This document shows, one piece after another, positions 47,907 to 57,233 of a stretch of 64,000 nucleotides of DNA. The stretch covers positions 310,001-374,000 of the forward strand of contig CAVTGO010000018.1 of NCBI GenBank assembly GCA_963734275.1. The letters run 5' to 3'. The stretch comes from CAVTGO01 sp963734275 (GTDB lineage Bacteria; Actinomycetota; UBA4738; HRBIN12). The notes beneath the pieces are model-generated. The model saw only the letters and a program-made list of their open reading frames with translations. It was not told where the DNA came from and did no database searches. Position 1 is the first letter of the stretch. The number at the start of each line of letters is the position of its first letter. Position numbers and translations under genes: made by a program.

Positions 47907-48258
47907 GGAGCGACTCCGCGCCGTCGAGGTAGGCGTGTGCCACCGCGGACTGCGCCCGGGGCGTGTGGAAGTGCATGAGGATGCGCACCACGCCCGGCAT
48001 CGAGCCCTCGACCGGGATCTCCTGGGCGCACATGAGGGGCACCCCGCCGAGCCCCATCCGGCGGGCGGCCTCCGCCGGGAAGGCCGAGCGCAGGTCATCG
48101 GTCACGGTGAAGAAGACGCTCACGATATCGCCCGTCTCGACGTCGTTGCGCTGCACCATCGTTCCGAGGAGACGCTCGGTGGCACCCAGGAGGGTGTCGG
48201 CCGAGTCCTCGGGCACGCGGATCGCGCCGCGTGCCGCTCGCACCTTCGTCTCCGTCAC
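47890..48258 (-). CDS. aroH: Chorismate mutase, AroH class
   Basis: A 122-residue protein, the size of the AroH fold. Conserved KVRAARGAIRVPEDSADTLL, MVQRNDVETGDIVSVFFTVT, RMGLGGVPLMCAQEIPVEGS and CHR-like segment ILMHFHTP match the family. It converts chorismate to prephenate, the substrate of the adjoining TyrA. The GTG at 48258 is chosen because the family starts close to 'VRAARGA'. Confidence 0.92.
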   Translation of the reverse strand: MTETKVRAARGAIRVPEDSADTLLGATERLLGTMVQRNDVETGDIVSVFFTVTDDLRSAFPAEAARRMGLGGVPLMCAQEIPVEGSMPGVVRILMHFHTPRAQSAVAHAYLDGAESLRDDLG

Positions 48259-48335
48259 GGCTCCCCCACTCGCGGTCGGCGGACGTGCGCCCGGGCGACA
48301 GGCTACAGGCCGAGCGGGCAGCGGTCGCCGTGGCG

Positions 48336-49055
48336 TCACATGCCGGCGGCTCGGAAGAGCTTGTGGACCTCATCTGGGGTCAGGTCCCGCAGTTCGCCGG
48401 GACGCATCCGTCCCAGGAGCACGGGTCCGATCCGCACCCGCACGAGCCGGCGCACCGGGAGTCCGACCTCCTCGAGCATCCGGCGGACCTCTCGCTTGCG
48501 TCCCTCGGTCATCACCACTCGCACCGCCGCGCGATCCCGGGCCCGGCCGACCGCCTTCGCCGAGACGGCCCGGGCCTCACCGTCGTCCAGCCGCATGCCC
48601 CTCGTCAGCCGCCCGAGCTTGCGCCCCGACGGCGAGCCGTCCACCTCGGCCAGGTACTCCTTCTCCACGTCGTACCGCGGGTGCGTCAGCCGGTGGGCGA
48701 GGTCGCCGTCGTTCGTGAGCAGCAGGAGGCCCTCGGTATCTCGATCGAGCCGTCCGACGGGGAACACACGCGGCCCCCTCGGCAGGAAGCTGGTCAGGTC
48801 GCGCTCGGCGTGGTCGTCGCGCATCGTGGTCGTGACCCCGCGGGGCTTGTGGAGGGCCAGATAGCGCAGCCCCGGGTCCACCGCGATCCTGCGGCCGTCC
48901 ACCCGGACCTCGTCGGCGGCGGGATCCACGCGGTCGCCGAGCGTGGCCACCTCGCCGTTCACGGTGACCCGGCCGGCGACGATCAGATCCTCGCACGCGC
49001 GGCGGGAACCGAACCCGGCACGGGCGAGCGCGCGCTGGACCCGCTCGACGGCCAC
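48336..49055 (-). CDS. rluB: 23S rRNA pseudouridine synthase, RluB/RsuA type
   Basis: A 239-residue protein with an N-terminal S4 RNA-binding domain (MAVERVQRALARAGFGSRRA, GRVTVNGEVATLGDRV) and a pseudouridine synthase domain with the catalytic Asp in VGRLDRDTEGLLLLTNDG. EGRKREVRRMLEEVG is also conserved. It lies just after scpB, as in many Gram-positive genomes. Confidence 0.94.
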   Translation of the reverse strand: MAVERVQRALARAGFGSRRACEDLIVAGRVTVNGEVATLGDRVDPAADEVRVDGRRIAVDPGLRYLALHKPRGVTTTMRDDHAERDLTSFLPRGPRVFPVGRLDRDTEGLLLLTNDGDLAHRLTHPRYDVEKEYLAEVDGSPSGRKLGRLTRGMRLDDGEARAVSAKAVGRARDRAAVRVVMTEGRKREVRRMLEEVGLPVRRLVRVRIGPVLLGRMRPGELRDLTPDEVHKLFRAAGM

Positions 49056-49060
49056 GCCGG

Positions 49061-49651
49061 CTACTCGCCGGCCGCCTCGGCCTCGTCCACGTCGGCGACC
49101 CCGACGACGTCGTCGCTCTCGGGCGCGGGCTGTCCGAGCAGGGGCGCGAGCGGCGGGAGCGCCGAGAGCGACGGCAAGCCGAGGCGCTCGAGGAACTCGG
49201 GCGTCGTGCCGTACAGCATCGGGCGCCCCGGTCCCTCCTCGCGCCCGACCTCGGCGACGAGCCCTCGGTCGACGAGGGCGCGGAGCACGCCTTCGGAGTT
49301 CACGCCACGGATCCCGGAGATCTGATGGCGGGTCACGGGCTGCTTGTAGGCGACGATCGACAGCGTCTCGAGGGCCGCCTTCGTGAGTCGCGTGTGTCGC
49401 GACGCCAGGACGTACTGCTCCACGACCGGCGCGGCGTCGGGATGCGTGGTGAGCCGCCAGCCGCCTGCGACGCTGCGCAGGGTGATGCCCGACCGGCGCT
49501 CCTCATAGCCGCGCGCCAGCTCCTCGCAGAGTGCCTCCGCCTCCCGACGCTCCACCCCGAGCGCCTGCGCGAGGACCACCGACGCGACCGGCTCGTCCGA
49601 GACGAACAGGAGCGCTTCGAGCCCCTGCAGGAGCGCAGCGCGGTCGCTCAC
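49061..49651 (-). CDS. scpB: Segregation and condensation protein B
   Basis: A 196-residue protein with two winged-helix domains: LQGLEALLFVSDEPVASVVL and ALETLSIVAYKQPVTRHQIS, then RGVNSEGVLRALVDRGLVAE and YGTTPEFLERLGLPSLSAL. It partners ScpA in the SMC complex. GTG start overlaps the scpA stop by four bases. The acidic C-terminal tail is typical. Confidence 0.95.
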   Translation of the reverse strand: MSDRAALLQGLEALLFVSDEPVASVVLAQALGVERREAEALCEELARGYEERRSGITLRSVAGGWRLTTHPDAAPVVEQYVLASRHTRLTKAALETLSIVAYKQPVTRHQISGIRGVNSEGVLRALVDRGLVAEVGREEGPGRPMLYGTTPEFLERLGLPSLSALPPLAPLLGQPAPESDDVVGVADVDEAEAAGE

Positions 49652-50418
49652 GCTCCCTCCCAGCGCACGCGGATCTCGCCGAAGGTCTCCGCCTGCGCGA
49701 GCTCGACCTTGCCGTCGCGGTACAGGTCCAGGAGCGCGAGGAACCGCACCACGACCTGGATCTTCTCGTCGCAGTCGGCGACGAGGTCACGGAACGAGGC
49801 CTGCCCGAGCCGGTCCAGGTGGCCGCGCACGGCTTCCAGGGCCTCGGCCATCGAGTAGCGGACCGGCGTGACGTGAGAGAGATCTAGCAGCGGTGGCGGG
49901 CGGAGCACGGCCGCCGCGAGGCGCGCGATGTCGCCGGCCGCGACGGCCTCCATCACGTCGGGGTACAGGTGCGCGAACTCCGGCGGCGGGCCGACCTCGC
50001 GCGGGAGCCGCAGGCTCTCCTCCTCGATGCGGCGCGCGAGATCCAGCGCCACGAGGCGGAACGCGGCGAGCTCGAGGGAGCGGGCGTAGACCAGGTCGGG
50101 AGACAAGCCGAGGAGATCCTCCTCGTCCAGGACCTCGTGCCGCGGCATCAGCCGGCCGACCTTGAGCTCGAGCATGATCGCGCACACCGCGAGGAACCAG
50201 GTGGCCTCCTCGAGCGACCAGCCGTCGGCCTCCTTCGCGTGCGCGAGGAAGCGGTCGGTCACGGTGGCGATCGGGACGTCGCAGACGTCGAGCTTCTGGC
50301 CCAAGATGAGGTCGGCGAGCAGCCGGAACGGACCGGTGAACACCGGGAGCTCGACGGCGAAGGCGCCGGCGCCTTCCGCGCGCTCCTCGCCGATCCCCGG
50401 CCCGATCGCTGGGGTCAT
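49648..50418 (-). CDS. scpA: Segregation and condensation protein A
   Basis: A 256-residue kleisin. The N-terminal FTGPFRLLADLILGQKLDVC is the SMC-contacting helix region (usually F-x-GPLDLLL). The C-terminal winged helix includes FRDLVADCDEKIQVVVRFLA and ELLARG-like EIRVRW. It bridges the SMC heads with ScpB. Its ATG overlaps the trpS stop (ATGA); the longer open frame is not used. Confidence 0.94.
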   Translation of the reverse strand: MTPAIGPGIGEERAEGAGAFAVELPVFTGPFRLLADLILGQKLDVCDVPIATVTDRFLAHAKEADGWSLEEATWFLAVCAIMLELKVGRLMPRHEVLDEEDLLGLSPDLVYARSLELAAFRLVALDLARRIEEESLRLPREVGPPPEFAHLYPDVMEAVAAGDIARLAAAVLRPPPLLDLSHVTPVRYSMAEALEAVRGHLDRLGQASFRDLVADCDEKIQVVVRFLALLDLYRDGKVELAQAETFGEIRVRWEGA

Positions 50419-51470
50419 GGCAGGCTCATCCCCGACCGCACGCCCTTCATGGTGTCCTCCACGATCGGACGTACCTTCGCCTCTCCCTCGGCGAGGATCG
50501 TCTCCGCCAGGTCGGGCGTGTCGAACAGCTCCGCGCGTCGATCGCGGAACTCGGCGAAGTAGGGGACGATGCGGTCGGCCAGGTTCCCCTTGCACTCCAC
50601 GCAACCGAGCGCGCCCGTGCGGCAGTTCTCGTCCGTCCACCGCAGGATGTCCGGGCTGAACAGCTCGTGCAGGGCGAAGATCGGGCAGATCTCGGGACGG
50701 CCCGGGTCGCCAAGGCGGATCTTCAGCGGATCGGTGAGGAACGTGCGCACCTTGGCGCGGATCGCATCCTCCTCGTCGCGCAGGTCGATCGTGTTGTTCA
50801 GCGACTTGCTCATCTTGCGACCGTCCGACCCCGGCACCGACGGCGAGGACGAGAGCAACGCCCGGGGCTCCACCAGCACGTCACCGTACAGGCGGTCGAA
50901 GCGCCGCACGATCTCGCGCGACAGCTCCAGGTGCGCGACCTGGTCCTCTCCCACCGGGACGAGCTCGCCCTTCACGATCGTGATGTCCACGGTCTGCAGG
51001 ACCGGGTAGCCGAGCAGGCCGAGGTTCGCGACGTCGCGCTCCGCCATGTCACGCAGCCGCTCTTTGTACGTCGGCACGCGCTCGAGCCACCCGAGCGGGG
51101 TGATCATGCCGAGCAGCAGGTTGAGCTCGGCCACCTCCTTGACGTCGGACTGGCGGTAGAAGGTGGCGCGCGCCGGGTCCACGCCCGCGGCCACGAGCTC
51201 CAGCGCGATCGACCGGACGTTTCCCGGGAGCTCCTCCGTGCGGTCGTAGTGGGTCGTGAGCATGTGCCAGTCGGCGATGAAGTAGAACGCCTCGTGGTCT
51301 TCCTGGAGGCGGACCGAGTTCACCACGTTGCCGAACCAATGCCCGATGTGGAGGGGCCCGGTCGGCCGGAATCCGGTGAGAACACGCCCGGGGGTGTCCG
51401 GTGGGGCGACCGCACTCGATCCGCGCGGTGCCGAGGAGGGTTCGTCGGGCGATCCGGGGGCATCGGTCAC
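50415..51470 (-). CDS. trpS: Tryptophanyl-tRNA synthetase
   Basis: A 351-residue class I synthetase. HIGH motif at PTGPLHIGHWFGN and KMSKS at GSDGRKMSKSLNN; VDITIVKGELVPVGEDQVAH is the conserved mid-part. A C-terminal CxxC (GCVECKGNLAD) is present. The GTG at 51470 is chosen; a start at 51506 would add 12 residues. A Ser/Pro-rich N-terminal extension (to about residue 28) precedes the catalytic core. Confidence 0.94.
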   Translation of the reverse strand: MTDAPGSPDEPSSAPRGSSAVAPPDTPGRVLTGFRPTGPLHIGHWFGNVVNSVRLQEDHEAFYFIADWHMLTTHYDRTEELPGNVRSIALELVAAGVDPARATFYRQSDVKEVAELNLLLGMITPLGWLERVPTYKERLRDMAERDVANLGLLGYPVLQTVDITIVKGELVPVGEDQVAHLELSREIVRRFDRLYGDVLVEPRALLSSSPSVPGSDGRKMSKSLNNTIDLRDEEDAIRAKVRTFLTDPLKIRLGDPGRPEICPIFALHELFSPDILRWTDENCRTGALGCVECKGNLADRIVPYFAEFRDRRAELFDTPDLAETILAEGEAKVRPIVEDTMKGVRSGMSLP

Positions 51471-51531
51471 GATGCGGCCGATGATAGCGCGGGCCCCTCG
51501 TCTCACCCGGGAGGCGGGCGCCGACGCCTGC

Positions 51532-52179
51532 TCAGCAGGTCCGGCCTCCCGCGATCACGTCGAGCAGGACGCCCGAGAGCGCATCCACGATCGAAAGGAG
51601 CGGTCCCGCGAGCAGGAAGAAGATCACCAGCATGAACAGGGGCAGGTACTGGTCGAGGTTGGCGTAGATCTCGCGCGCCCGTCCGGGGAGGACGCGGACC
51701 AGGAGCTTGGACCCGTCCAGCCCAGGGACCGGCATCAGCTGGAAGACGAACATGTAGACGCCGACGATCAGGAAGGCCGAAGCCGCCGTGCACGCGTCGC
51801 CGCTCAGGCCGAGCCTGACCACCAGGCCGCCCAGCACGGCCAGCACGAGGTTCGCGACCAGGCCCGCCCAGATCACGAGGAGCGAGTGGCGCTTGCGGTC
51901 CCGGAGGTAGCCCGCGTCGAGCGGAAGGGGCTTCGCGTAGCCGAAGACCGGGAGGAACCCTCGACCGGAGGCCACGAGGATGAGGGCCAGCCCCGGCAGG
52001 ATCACGGAGCCGAACGGGTCGATCAGCGGGCGGGGGTTCAACGTGAGCCGACCCCAGCGCTTCGGCGTCGGGTCGCCGAAACGGACCGCTGCGGAGGCGT
52101 GGCCGTACTCGTGCAGCACGAGGTTCGGGACGTACGCGATCAGCAGGAACAGCGCGAGCTTCACATCGTCGAGATTCAC
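51532..52179 (-). CDS. M50 site-2-type membrane protease
   Basis: A 215-residue intramembrane protease-like protein. HExxH zinc site: VLHEYGHASAAV in the first third; the third ligand is in LMPVPGLDGSKLL. Five or six membrane spans. Length and lack of a PDZ domain fit the minimal 'FtsH-adjacent'/Rip3-free group often found near trpS/scpA. The GTG at 52179 begins VNLDDVKLALFLL. Substrate unknown. Confidence 0.9.
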   Translation of the reverse strand: MNLDDVKLALFLLIAYVPNLVLHEYGHASAAVRFGDPTPKRWGRLTLNPRPLIDPFGSVILPGLALILVASGRGFLPVFGYAKPLPLDAGYLRDRKRHSLLVIWAGLVANLVLAVLGGLVVRLGLSGDACTAASAFLIVGVYMFVFQLMPVPGLDGSKLLVRVLPGRAREIYANLDQYLPLFMLVIFFLLAGPLLSIVDALSGVLLDVIAGGRTC

Positions 52180-52186
52180 GCGGACA

Positions 52187-53503
52187 TCATTCCCCGTACC
52201 AGCCGTACACGAGCGGCGGCGGCTCGACGGGGTCGCCCGAGGTCGTGATCGAGGCGAGGACGCGACCCGTGCACGTCGCCGCGTCCTCCTGGGTGCGCGC
52301 GTGCACCGCACCGAGCTCCTGACCCGAGCCGAGCCGGTCCCCCACCTTCGGGCGGAACACGATGCCGACCGCGGGGTCCACGGGGTCGCCCTTCTTCCTG
52401 CGTCCGGCGCCGAGATCACCGCTCGCGCGGCCGAGCTCCTCGGCATCGATCGCCGTCACGTATCCGTCTCGGTCCGCGACGATCTGCGCGACGACCGGCG
52501 CGGCCGGCAGCACCTCCGCCGGGTCGTCCACGACCCGAGGATCGCCGCCCTGAGCCTCCACCATCCGACGGAACGCCTCGAGCGCGTCACCCGAGTCGAT
52601 CGCGGCGGCGGCGCGCGCGCGCCCGTCACCCATCGACGCGCCGGTGAGCCGCGACACAGCCTCGCCGGCGAAGATCACCGCGGAGTCCCGCAACCGTCCC
52701 TGCATCTTCCCCCGCAGGAGCTCGACCGCCTCGAGGATGTCGAGCGCGTTGCCGATCGCGTCTCCGAGCGGCTGCGACATGTCGGTGACCGCCGCGCGCG
52801 TCGACCGACCCCAGTCGGCCGCGAGTTTCGCGCAGGCCTTCGCGAGCGCCGCCGCCTCCTCCGTCGTCTTCATGAAGGCGCCGCTGCCCGCCTTGACGTC
52901 GAGCAGGACGAGGTCGCTCCCGACCGCGAGCTTCTTCGACATCACGCTCGCCGCGATCAGGGGGATCGAGGGCACGGTAGCGGTGGCGTCCCGGAGCGCG
53001 TAGAGCGCGCCGTCCGCCGGCACCATGTTCGCGGTCTGCGCAGCGACGGCGCATCCCACCTGCTCGACCTGGCGTTCGAACGCCTCCGGTGCGAGCTCGG
53101 TCCGCAGACCCGGGATCGCCTCGAGCTTGTCGAGCGTGCCGCCCGTGTGTCCCAGGCCGCGGCCCGAGAGCTTGGCTACCGCGAGACCGAGCGAGGCGGC
53201 CAGCGGCGCGAACACCAGCGTGACCCCGTCGGCGACCCCGCCCGTGGAGTGCTTGTCCACCTTCGGGCGGGAGATCCCCGACAGCGGTAGCGTCTCCCCC
53301 GAGTCCACCATCGCGCGCGTGAGCGCGAGCGTCTCGTCGTCGTTCAGGCCGTTGATGAAGATCGCCATCAGGAACGCGGCCGCGAGGTCGTCGGCGATCT
53401 CGCCCCGCGCGTACGCGAGGACGAAGGCGCGCAGCTCCTCGTGGTCGAGGCGGTGGCCGTCGCGCTTGGCCGCGACGAGGTCGCGCGGGTCGCCGAGGCT
53501 CAT
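52187..53503 (-). CDS. deoA: Pyrimidine-nucleoside/thymidine phosphorylase
   Basis: A 438-residue enzyme of the nucleoside phosphorylase II family. Conserved KVDKHSTGGVADGVTLVFAP, SGRGLGHTGGTLDKLEAIPG and DVKAGSGAFMKT are present. It cleaves thymidine or uridine with phosphate to the base plus (deoxy)ribose-1-P. It overlaps deoB by four bases; the two enzymes catalyse successive steps. Confidence 0.94.
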   Translation of the reverse strand: MSLGDPRDLVAAKRDGHRLDHEELRAFVLAYARGEIADDLAAAFLMAIFINGLNDDETLALTRAMVDSGETLPLSGISRPKVDKHSTGGVADGVTLVFAPLAASLGLAVAKLSGRGLGHTGGTLDKLEAIPGLRTELAPEAFERQVEQVGCAVAAQTANMVPADGALYALRDATATVPSIPLIAASVMSKKLAVGSDLVLLDVKAGSGAFMKTTEEAAALAKACAKLAADWGRSTRAAVTDMSQPLGDAIGNALDILEAVELLRGKMQGRLRDSAVIFAGEAVSRLTGASMGDGRARAAAAIDSGDALEAFRRMVEAQGGDPRVVDDPAEVLPAAPVVAQIVADRDGYVTAIDAEELGRASGDLGAGRRKKGDPVDPAVGIVFRPKVGDRLGSGQELGAVHARTQEDAATCTGRVLASITTSGDPVEPPPLVYGWYGE

Positions 53504-54663
53504 AGGCCGAGCTCCGAGGCGAAGCTGGAACCCGCGAGGTCCCACGGGATGCCGAGCAGGTCGGCCGCCGTCGCCCCGAGGTCGGCGAACGTGTCGCGCG
53601 TGCCGACGTCGTACGACCCGCCGGGCAGTCCGGCCGCGAGCAGCGGCGTGCGCTCGCGCGAGTGGTCGGTGGAGGGCGTGGTGGGATCGCATCCGTGGTC
53701 CCCCGTCAGCAGGAGCACGCCGCCGCCCAGCGCGCCGACGAGCTCGGGCACCCGCTGGTCGAACGCCCGGATCGCGTCCGCATAGCCCCGCGAGTCGTTG
53801 CGGTGCCCGTACTTGCTGTCGAAGTCGACGAGGTTCGCGAACACGAGCGCGGGCCCGGGTCGTCTCAGGTAGTCGATCGTGAGATCCACGCCCTGGTCGT
53901 TCGAGTCCGAGTAGCGGCCCTCGGTGAGTCCCTGCTGGGCGAAGATGTCCTGGATCTTCCCCACCCCGAAGACCGCCACCCCAGCCTCTCTGCACCGATC
54001 CAGCAGCGTCGGACCGGGCGGCGGGACGGAGAAGTCGCGCCGCTCCGGCCGCCGGACGAACGCGCCGGGCGGACCGTCGAACGGGCGGGCGATCACGCGC
54101 CCCACGTTGTGCGGAGGGACGAGGAGCCGCCGGGCCGTCCGCGACCACTCGTAGAGGGTGGGCAGTGGCACGACGTCGGTATGCGTCGCGATCTGGAAGA
54201 CCGAGTCGCCGCTCGTGTAGACGATGGGACGTCCGGTCCGAAGCTGCTCCTCGCCGAGGTCGGCGATGATCTCGGTCCCCGACGCCGGGATGTTGCCGAG
54301 GACCTCGCGCCCGATCGCCGCCTCGAACGCCTCGATGACCTCGGGAGGGAACCCGTCCGGGTACAGCGGGAACGGCTCGGCAAGCACGATCCCGGCGATC
54401 TCCCAGTGGCCGGTCGTGGTGTCCTTGCCGGCCGAGCGCTCCGTGAGCCGCCCGTGGGCGGTCCCCGGCTCGGCCCGCGGCTCGACCCCCTCGATCGTCG
54501 TGAGCAGGCCGAGCCCCAGCCCGCCGAGGTTCGGCGCCGCGATGCCACCCACCGCCGTCGCGGTGTTGGCGAGCGTGTCCGACCCCTCGTCGCCGTAAGC
54601 GGCCGCGTCGGGCGCGTCCCCGACCCCGAACGAGTCGCACACGAGGATCAGGACCCGCGGCAC
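53500..54663 (-). CDS. deoB: Phosphopentomutase
   Basis: A 387-residue alkaline-phosphatase-superfamily mutase. Metal ligands appear in LILVCDSFGVGDAPDA, the phosphoacceptor Thr in AGKDTTTGHWEIAG, and later VDFDSKYGHRND and LLLTGDHGCDPTTPSTDHS. It moves phosphate between C1 and C5 of (deoxy)ribose. The GTG at 54663 (VPRVLILVCDS) is chosen; the open frame upstream lies in the next gene. Confidence 0.94.
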   Translation of the reverse strand: MPRVLILVCDSFGVGDAPDAAAYGDEGSDTLANTATAVGGIAAPNLGGLGLGLLTTIEGVEPRAEPGTAHGRLTERSAGKDTTTGHWEIAGIVLAEPFPLYPDGFPPEVIEAFEAAIGREVLGNIPASGTEIIADLGEEQLRTGRPIVYTSGDSVFQIATHTDVVPLPTLYEWSRTARRLLVPPHNVGRVIARPFDGPPGAFVRRPERRDFSVPPPGPTLLDRCREAGVAVFGVGKIQDIFAQQGLTEGRYSDSNDQGVDLTIDYLRRPGPALVFANLVDFDSKYGHRNDSRGYADAIRAFDQRVPELVGALGGGVLLLTGDHGCDPTTPSTDHSRERTPLLAAGLPGGSYDVGTRDTFADLGATAADLLGIPWDLAGSSFASELGL

Positions 54664-54677
54664 CTTGGCGGAGACGC

Positions 54678-55034
54678 TCAGCGCTCCACGCCCTTGCGCG
54701 CGCAGTCGATGCAGAGGATCGCCCACGGCAGCGCCTCGAGCCGCTCGAGCGAGATCGGATCGCCGCAGCGCTCGCAGGCGCCGTACGTCCCGAGCTCCAT
54801 CTTCCGCAGCGCACGATCCACCCACCGCAGGTTCGCACGGAGGGCCTTCATCACCGAGATCAGGCGGGCCCGCTCGGCCGTGGAGTGCGCGCTGTCGGCG
54901 AACCCCCGCTCGACGTCGATCGCCGCGTCGTCCGAGTCGAGATCGCCACCCTGCTCAACGATCTCCTTGCGCAGGTTCTCGCGCTGGATCTCGAGCTCCT
55001 CGCGGAGCTCGGCCAGCTTCACCTCGTCGATCAC
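54678..55034 (-). CDS. TraR/DksA-type C4 zinc-finger protein
   Basis: A 118-residue coiled-coil protein (ELREELEIQRENLRKEIVEQ) with a C-terminal zinc finger GACERCGDPISLERLEALP ... CIDCARK. The fold is that of DksA-like RNA-polymerase-binding factors. Actinobacterial members of this size are little studied. The stop lies 14 bases before the deoB start. Confidence 0.88.
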   Translation of the reverse strand: MIDEVKLAELREELEIQRENLRKEIVEQGGDLDSDDAAIDVERGFADSAHSTAERARLISVMKALRANLRWVDRALRKMELGTYGACERCGDPISLERLEALPWAILCIDCARKGVER

Positions 55035-55054
55035 GCCGGATCCCTTCCACTTCT

Positions 55055-56020
55055 TTAGCCAATTCCTCGGCCGGTGCCCGGCCGTGTCTCGGGCCGGGTC
55101 GCCCGCGCGCGCGGGTGCGAGGTGAAGTAGACCTCGCGCAGGTGGTCCTTCGTCACCAGCGTATACACCTGGGTCGTGCCCACGCTGGCGTGGCCGAGGA
55201 GCTCCTGGACGACCCGGACGTCGGCCCCGCCCTCGAGCAGGTGCGTCGCGAAGGAGTGACGCAGCGTGTGCGGGCTCACCTTCTTCGCGATCCCGGCGCC
55301 CGCCGCATGTTCGGCGAGGATCCCCGAGACCCCCTGCCGGGTCAGGCGCCCGCCGTTCCTACGGTTCAGGAATAGCGCCGAGCGCGAGCGCGGCGTCGCG
55401 AGTGCCGGACGGACGCGGACGAGGTACGTCCCGATGGCATCGCGCGCGAAGCGGCCGAGCGGCACGTCCCGTTCCTTCCCCCCCTTGCCGAGGACCCGAA
55501 CGCTCCCCTCCTCCAGGTCCACGTCGTCCACGTCGGTGCCGACGAGCTCGGACACGCGGAGGCCAGCGCCGTACAGCGTCTCCAAGACGGCTCGATCCCT
55601 CAGGCCCTTCTCGGAGCTGTCGGGGTGCGCGATCACGCGCGCCACGTCGGTCACCGAGAGCGGCTTCGGCAGCGAGCGCGGCAGCTTCGGCCGCACAACG
55701 CCCGCCGTCGGATCCCTGCGCGTCGTGCCCTCGCGGAGCAGGAAGCGGTGGAAGGCTCGGATCGACGAAAGGGCGCGGACCACCGACGTGGCCCGGTAGG
55801 CCTTCCCGTCCCCGTGCGTCGACGCCGAGAGGTTCGCGACGTGCGCCGTCACAGCGGCCTCGTTCGCTTTCCGGGCGTCGGTGATGCCGCGGGAGCGCAA
55901 GGAGGTCGCGTAGCGGTTCAGATCGCGGCGGTACGCCACGACGGTGTGCGCGGACAAGCCCCGCTCCACGGCGAGGTGGTCCAGGAATCGCTGCACCTGC
56001 CGTCCGATGGCGTCGGGCAC
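55055..56020 (-). CDS. xerD: Tyrosine recombinase XerD/XerC
   Basis: A 321-residue site-specific recombinase. The N-terminal core-binding SAM-like domain (about 1-95) is followed by the catalytic domain: Arg in GAGLRVSELVG, Lys in GKGGKERDVPL, HTLRHSFATHLL (HxxR), His in LLGHASVGTTQ and the nucleophile in QVYTLV. It resolves chromosome dimers. Its neighbours (ald, NUDIX, pyrG) keep the mycobacterial order, so it is a housekeeping recombinase rather than an integrase. Confidence 0.93.
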   Translation of the reverse strand: MPDAIGRQVQRFLDHLAVERGLSAHTVVAYRRDLNRYATSLRSRGITDARKANEAAVTAHVANLSASTHGDGKAYRATSVVRALSSIRAFHRFLLREGTTRRDPTAGVVRPKLPRSLPKPLSVTDVARVIAHPDSSEKGLRDRAVLETLYGAGLRVSELVGTDVDDVDLEEGSVRVLGKGGKERDVPLGRFARDAIGTYLVRVRPALATPRSRSALFLNRRNGGRLTRQGVSGILAEHAAGAGIAKKVSPHTLRHSFATHLLEGGADVRVVQELLGHASVGTTQVYTLVTKDHLREVYFTSHPRARATRPETRPGTGRGIG

Positions 56021-56044
56021 CGGCGGTCCGCTCCCGCGAGCGAG

Positions 56045-57169
56045 TTACCCCCTGCCCTCGACCACGTCCGCGAGCGGCGTGGAGGGCAGGGCGTGAGCAG
56101 CCGCCACCTCGGCGTTCGTGAGGGCACCGGCGAGCGTGTTCACGCCGAGAGCCAGCGCGGCATCCTCGCGGATCGCCCCCTCGAGCCCGAGCTCGGCGAC
56201 CTCGAGCACGTACGGGAGCGTCACGTTGGTGAGCGCGTAGGTCGAGGTACGCGGGACGGCGCCCGGCATATTGCCGACGCAGTAGTGCACGACGTCGTGC
56301 ACGAGGTACGTCGGCTCCGAGTGCGTCGTCACGTGCGCCGTCTCCACGCAGCCGCCCTGGTCGATGGAGATGTCCACGATCACCGAGCCCGCACGCATCT
56401 CGCGCACCATCGCCTCGGTCACCAGACGCGGCGCCCTCGCTCCGGGGATCAGGACCGCGCCGATCAGGAGGTCCGCCTCGACCACGAGCTGCTCGATGGC
56501 CAAGCCGCTGCTCATCAGCGTCTGGATCCGTCCCTTCTGGATCTGGTCCACGAATCGGAGCCGGTCGGCGTTGCGATCGAGCACCGTCACCTCGGCCTCC
56601 ATCCCGGCGGCGATCCAGGCGGCGTTCAGCCCCGCCATCCCCGCCCCGAGCACGACCACGCGAGCCGGCGAGACGCCGGCGGCCCCGCCCATCAGCACGC
56701 CGCGCCCCTCGTACGGCTTCTGGAGGAAGTAGGCCCCGACCTGAGGCGCCATCCGGCCCGCGATCTCGCTCATCGGCGCGAGCAGCGGTAGCCCTCCGTC
56801 GGCGAGCTGCACGGTCTCATACGCGACGCCCGCGACCTTGCGCTCCAGCAGGAACTCGGTGAGCGCTCGGTCGGCGGCCAGGTGCAGGTACGTGAACAGG
56901 ATCTGGTCTTCGCGGAACCGGCCGTATTCCGCCGGCTGCGGCTCCTTCACCTTCACGATCAGGTCGGCGGCGTCGAAGACCTCGCCCGCGTTCGGCAGGA
57001 TTCGCGCGCCGGCGGCGAGGAACCGCTCGTCGGGGAGCGCGGAGCCCGCCCCGGCGCCCGTCTCGACGACGACGTGATGGCCCGCGGAGGTCAGCTCGCG
57101 CACGCCCTCGGGGGTGGCGGCCACGCGGTACTCGTTGTCCTTGACCTCTCGCGGGATCCCGACGATCAC
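56045..57169 (-). CDS. ald: Alanine dehydrogenase
   Basis: A 374-residue NAD-dependent enzyme. MIVGIPREVKDNEYRVAATP is the family's N-terminal signature; catalytic Lys and His are expected in IVKVKEPQPAEYG and FTYLHLAAD. The Rossmann part has VVLGAGMAGLNAAWIAAGM. It interconverts L-alanine and pyruvate with ammonia. It starts at GTG 57169, 64 bases after the NUDIX gene. Confidence 0.95.
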   Translation of the reverse strand: MIVGIPREVKDNEYRVAATPEGVRELTSAGHHVVVETGAGAGSALPDERFLAAGARILPNAGEVFDAADLIVKVKEPQPAEYGRFREDQILFTYLHLAADRALTEFLLERKVAGVAYETVQLADGGLPLLAPMSEIAGRMAPQVGAYFLQKPYEGRGVLMGGAAGVSPARVVVLGAGMAGLNAAWIAAGMEAEVTVLDRNADRLRFVDQIQKGRIQTLMSSGLAIEQLVVEADLLIGAVLIPGARAPRLVTEAMVREMRAGSVIVDISIDQGGCVETAHVTTHSEPTYLVHDVVHYCVGNMPGAVPRTSTYALTNVTLPYVLEVAELGLEGAIREDAALALGVNTLAGALTNAEVAAAHALPSTPLADVVEGRG

Positions 57170-57233
57170 CGGCGTTCCTTCCTCGGGCGGGGCCCGGACA
57201 GCCTACCGCCGCAGCCTTCCGCCACGAGGGCCG

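Noticed and set aside
55055..56020. A phage or island integrase
   Set aside because: The tyrosine recombinase lies in conserved housekeeping order with no attachment repeats or tRNA beside it, so it is read as XerD.
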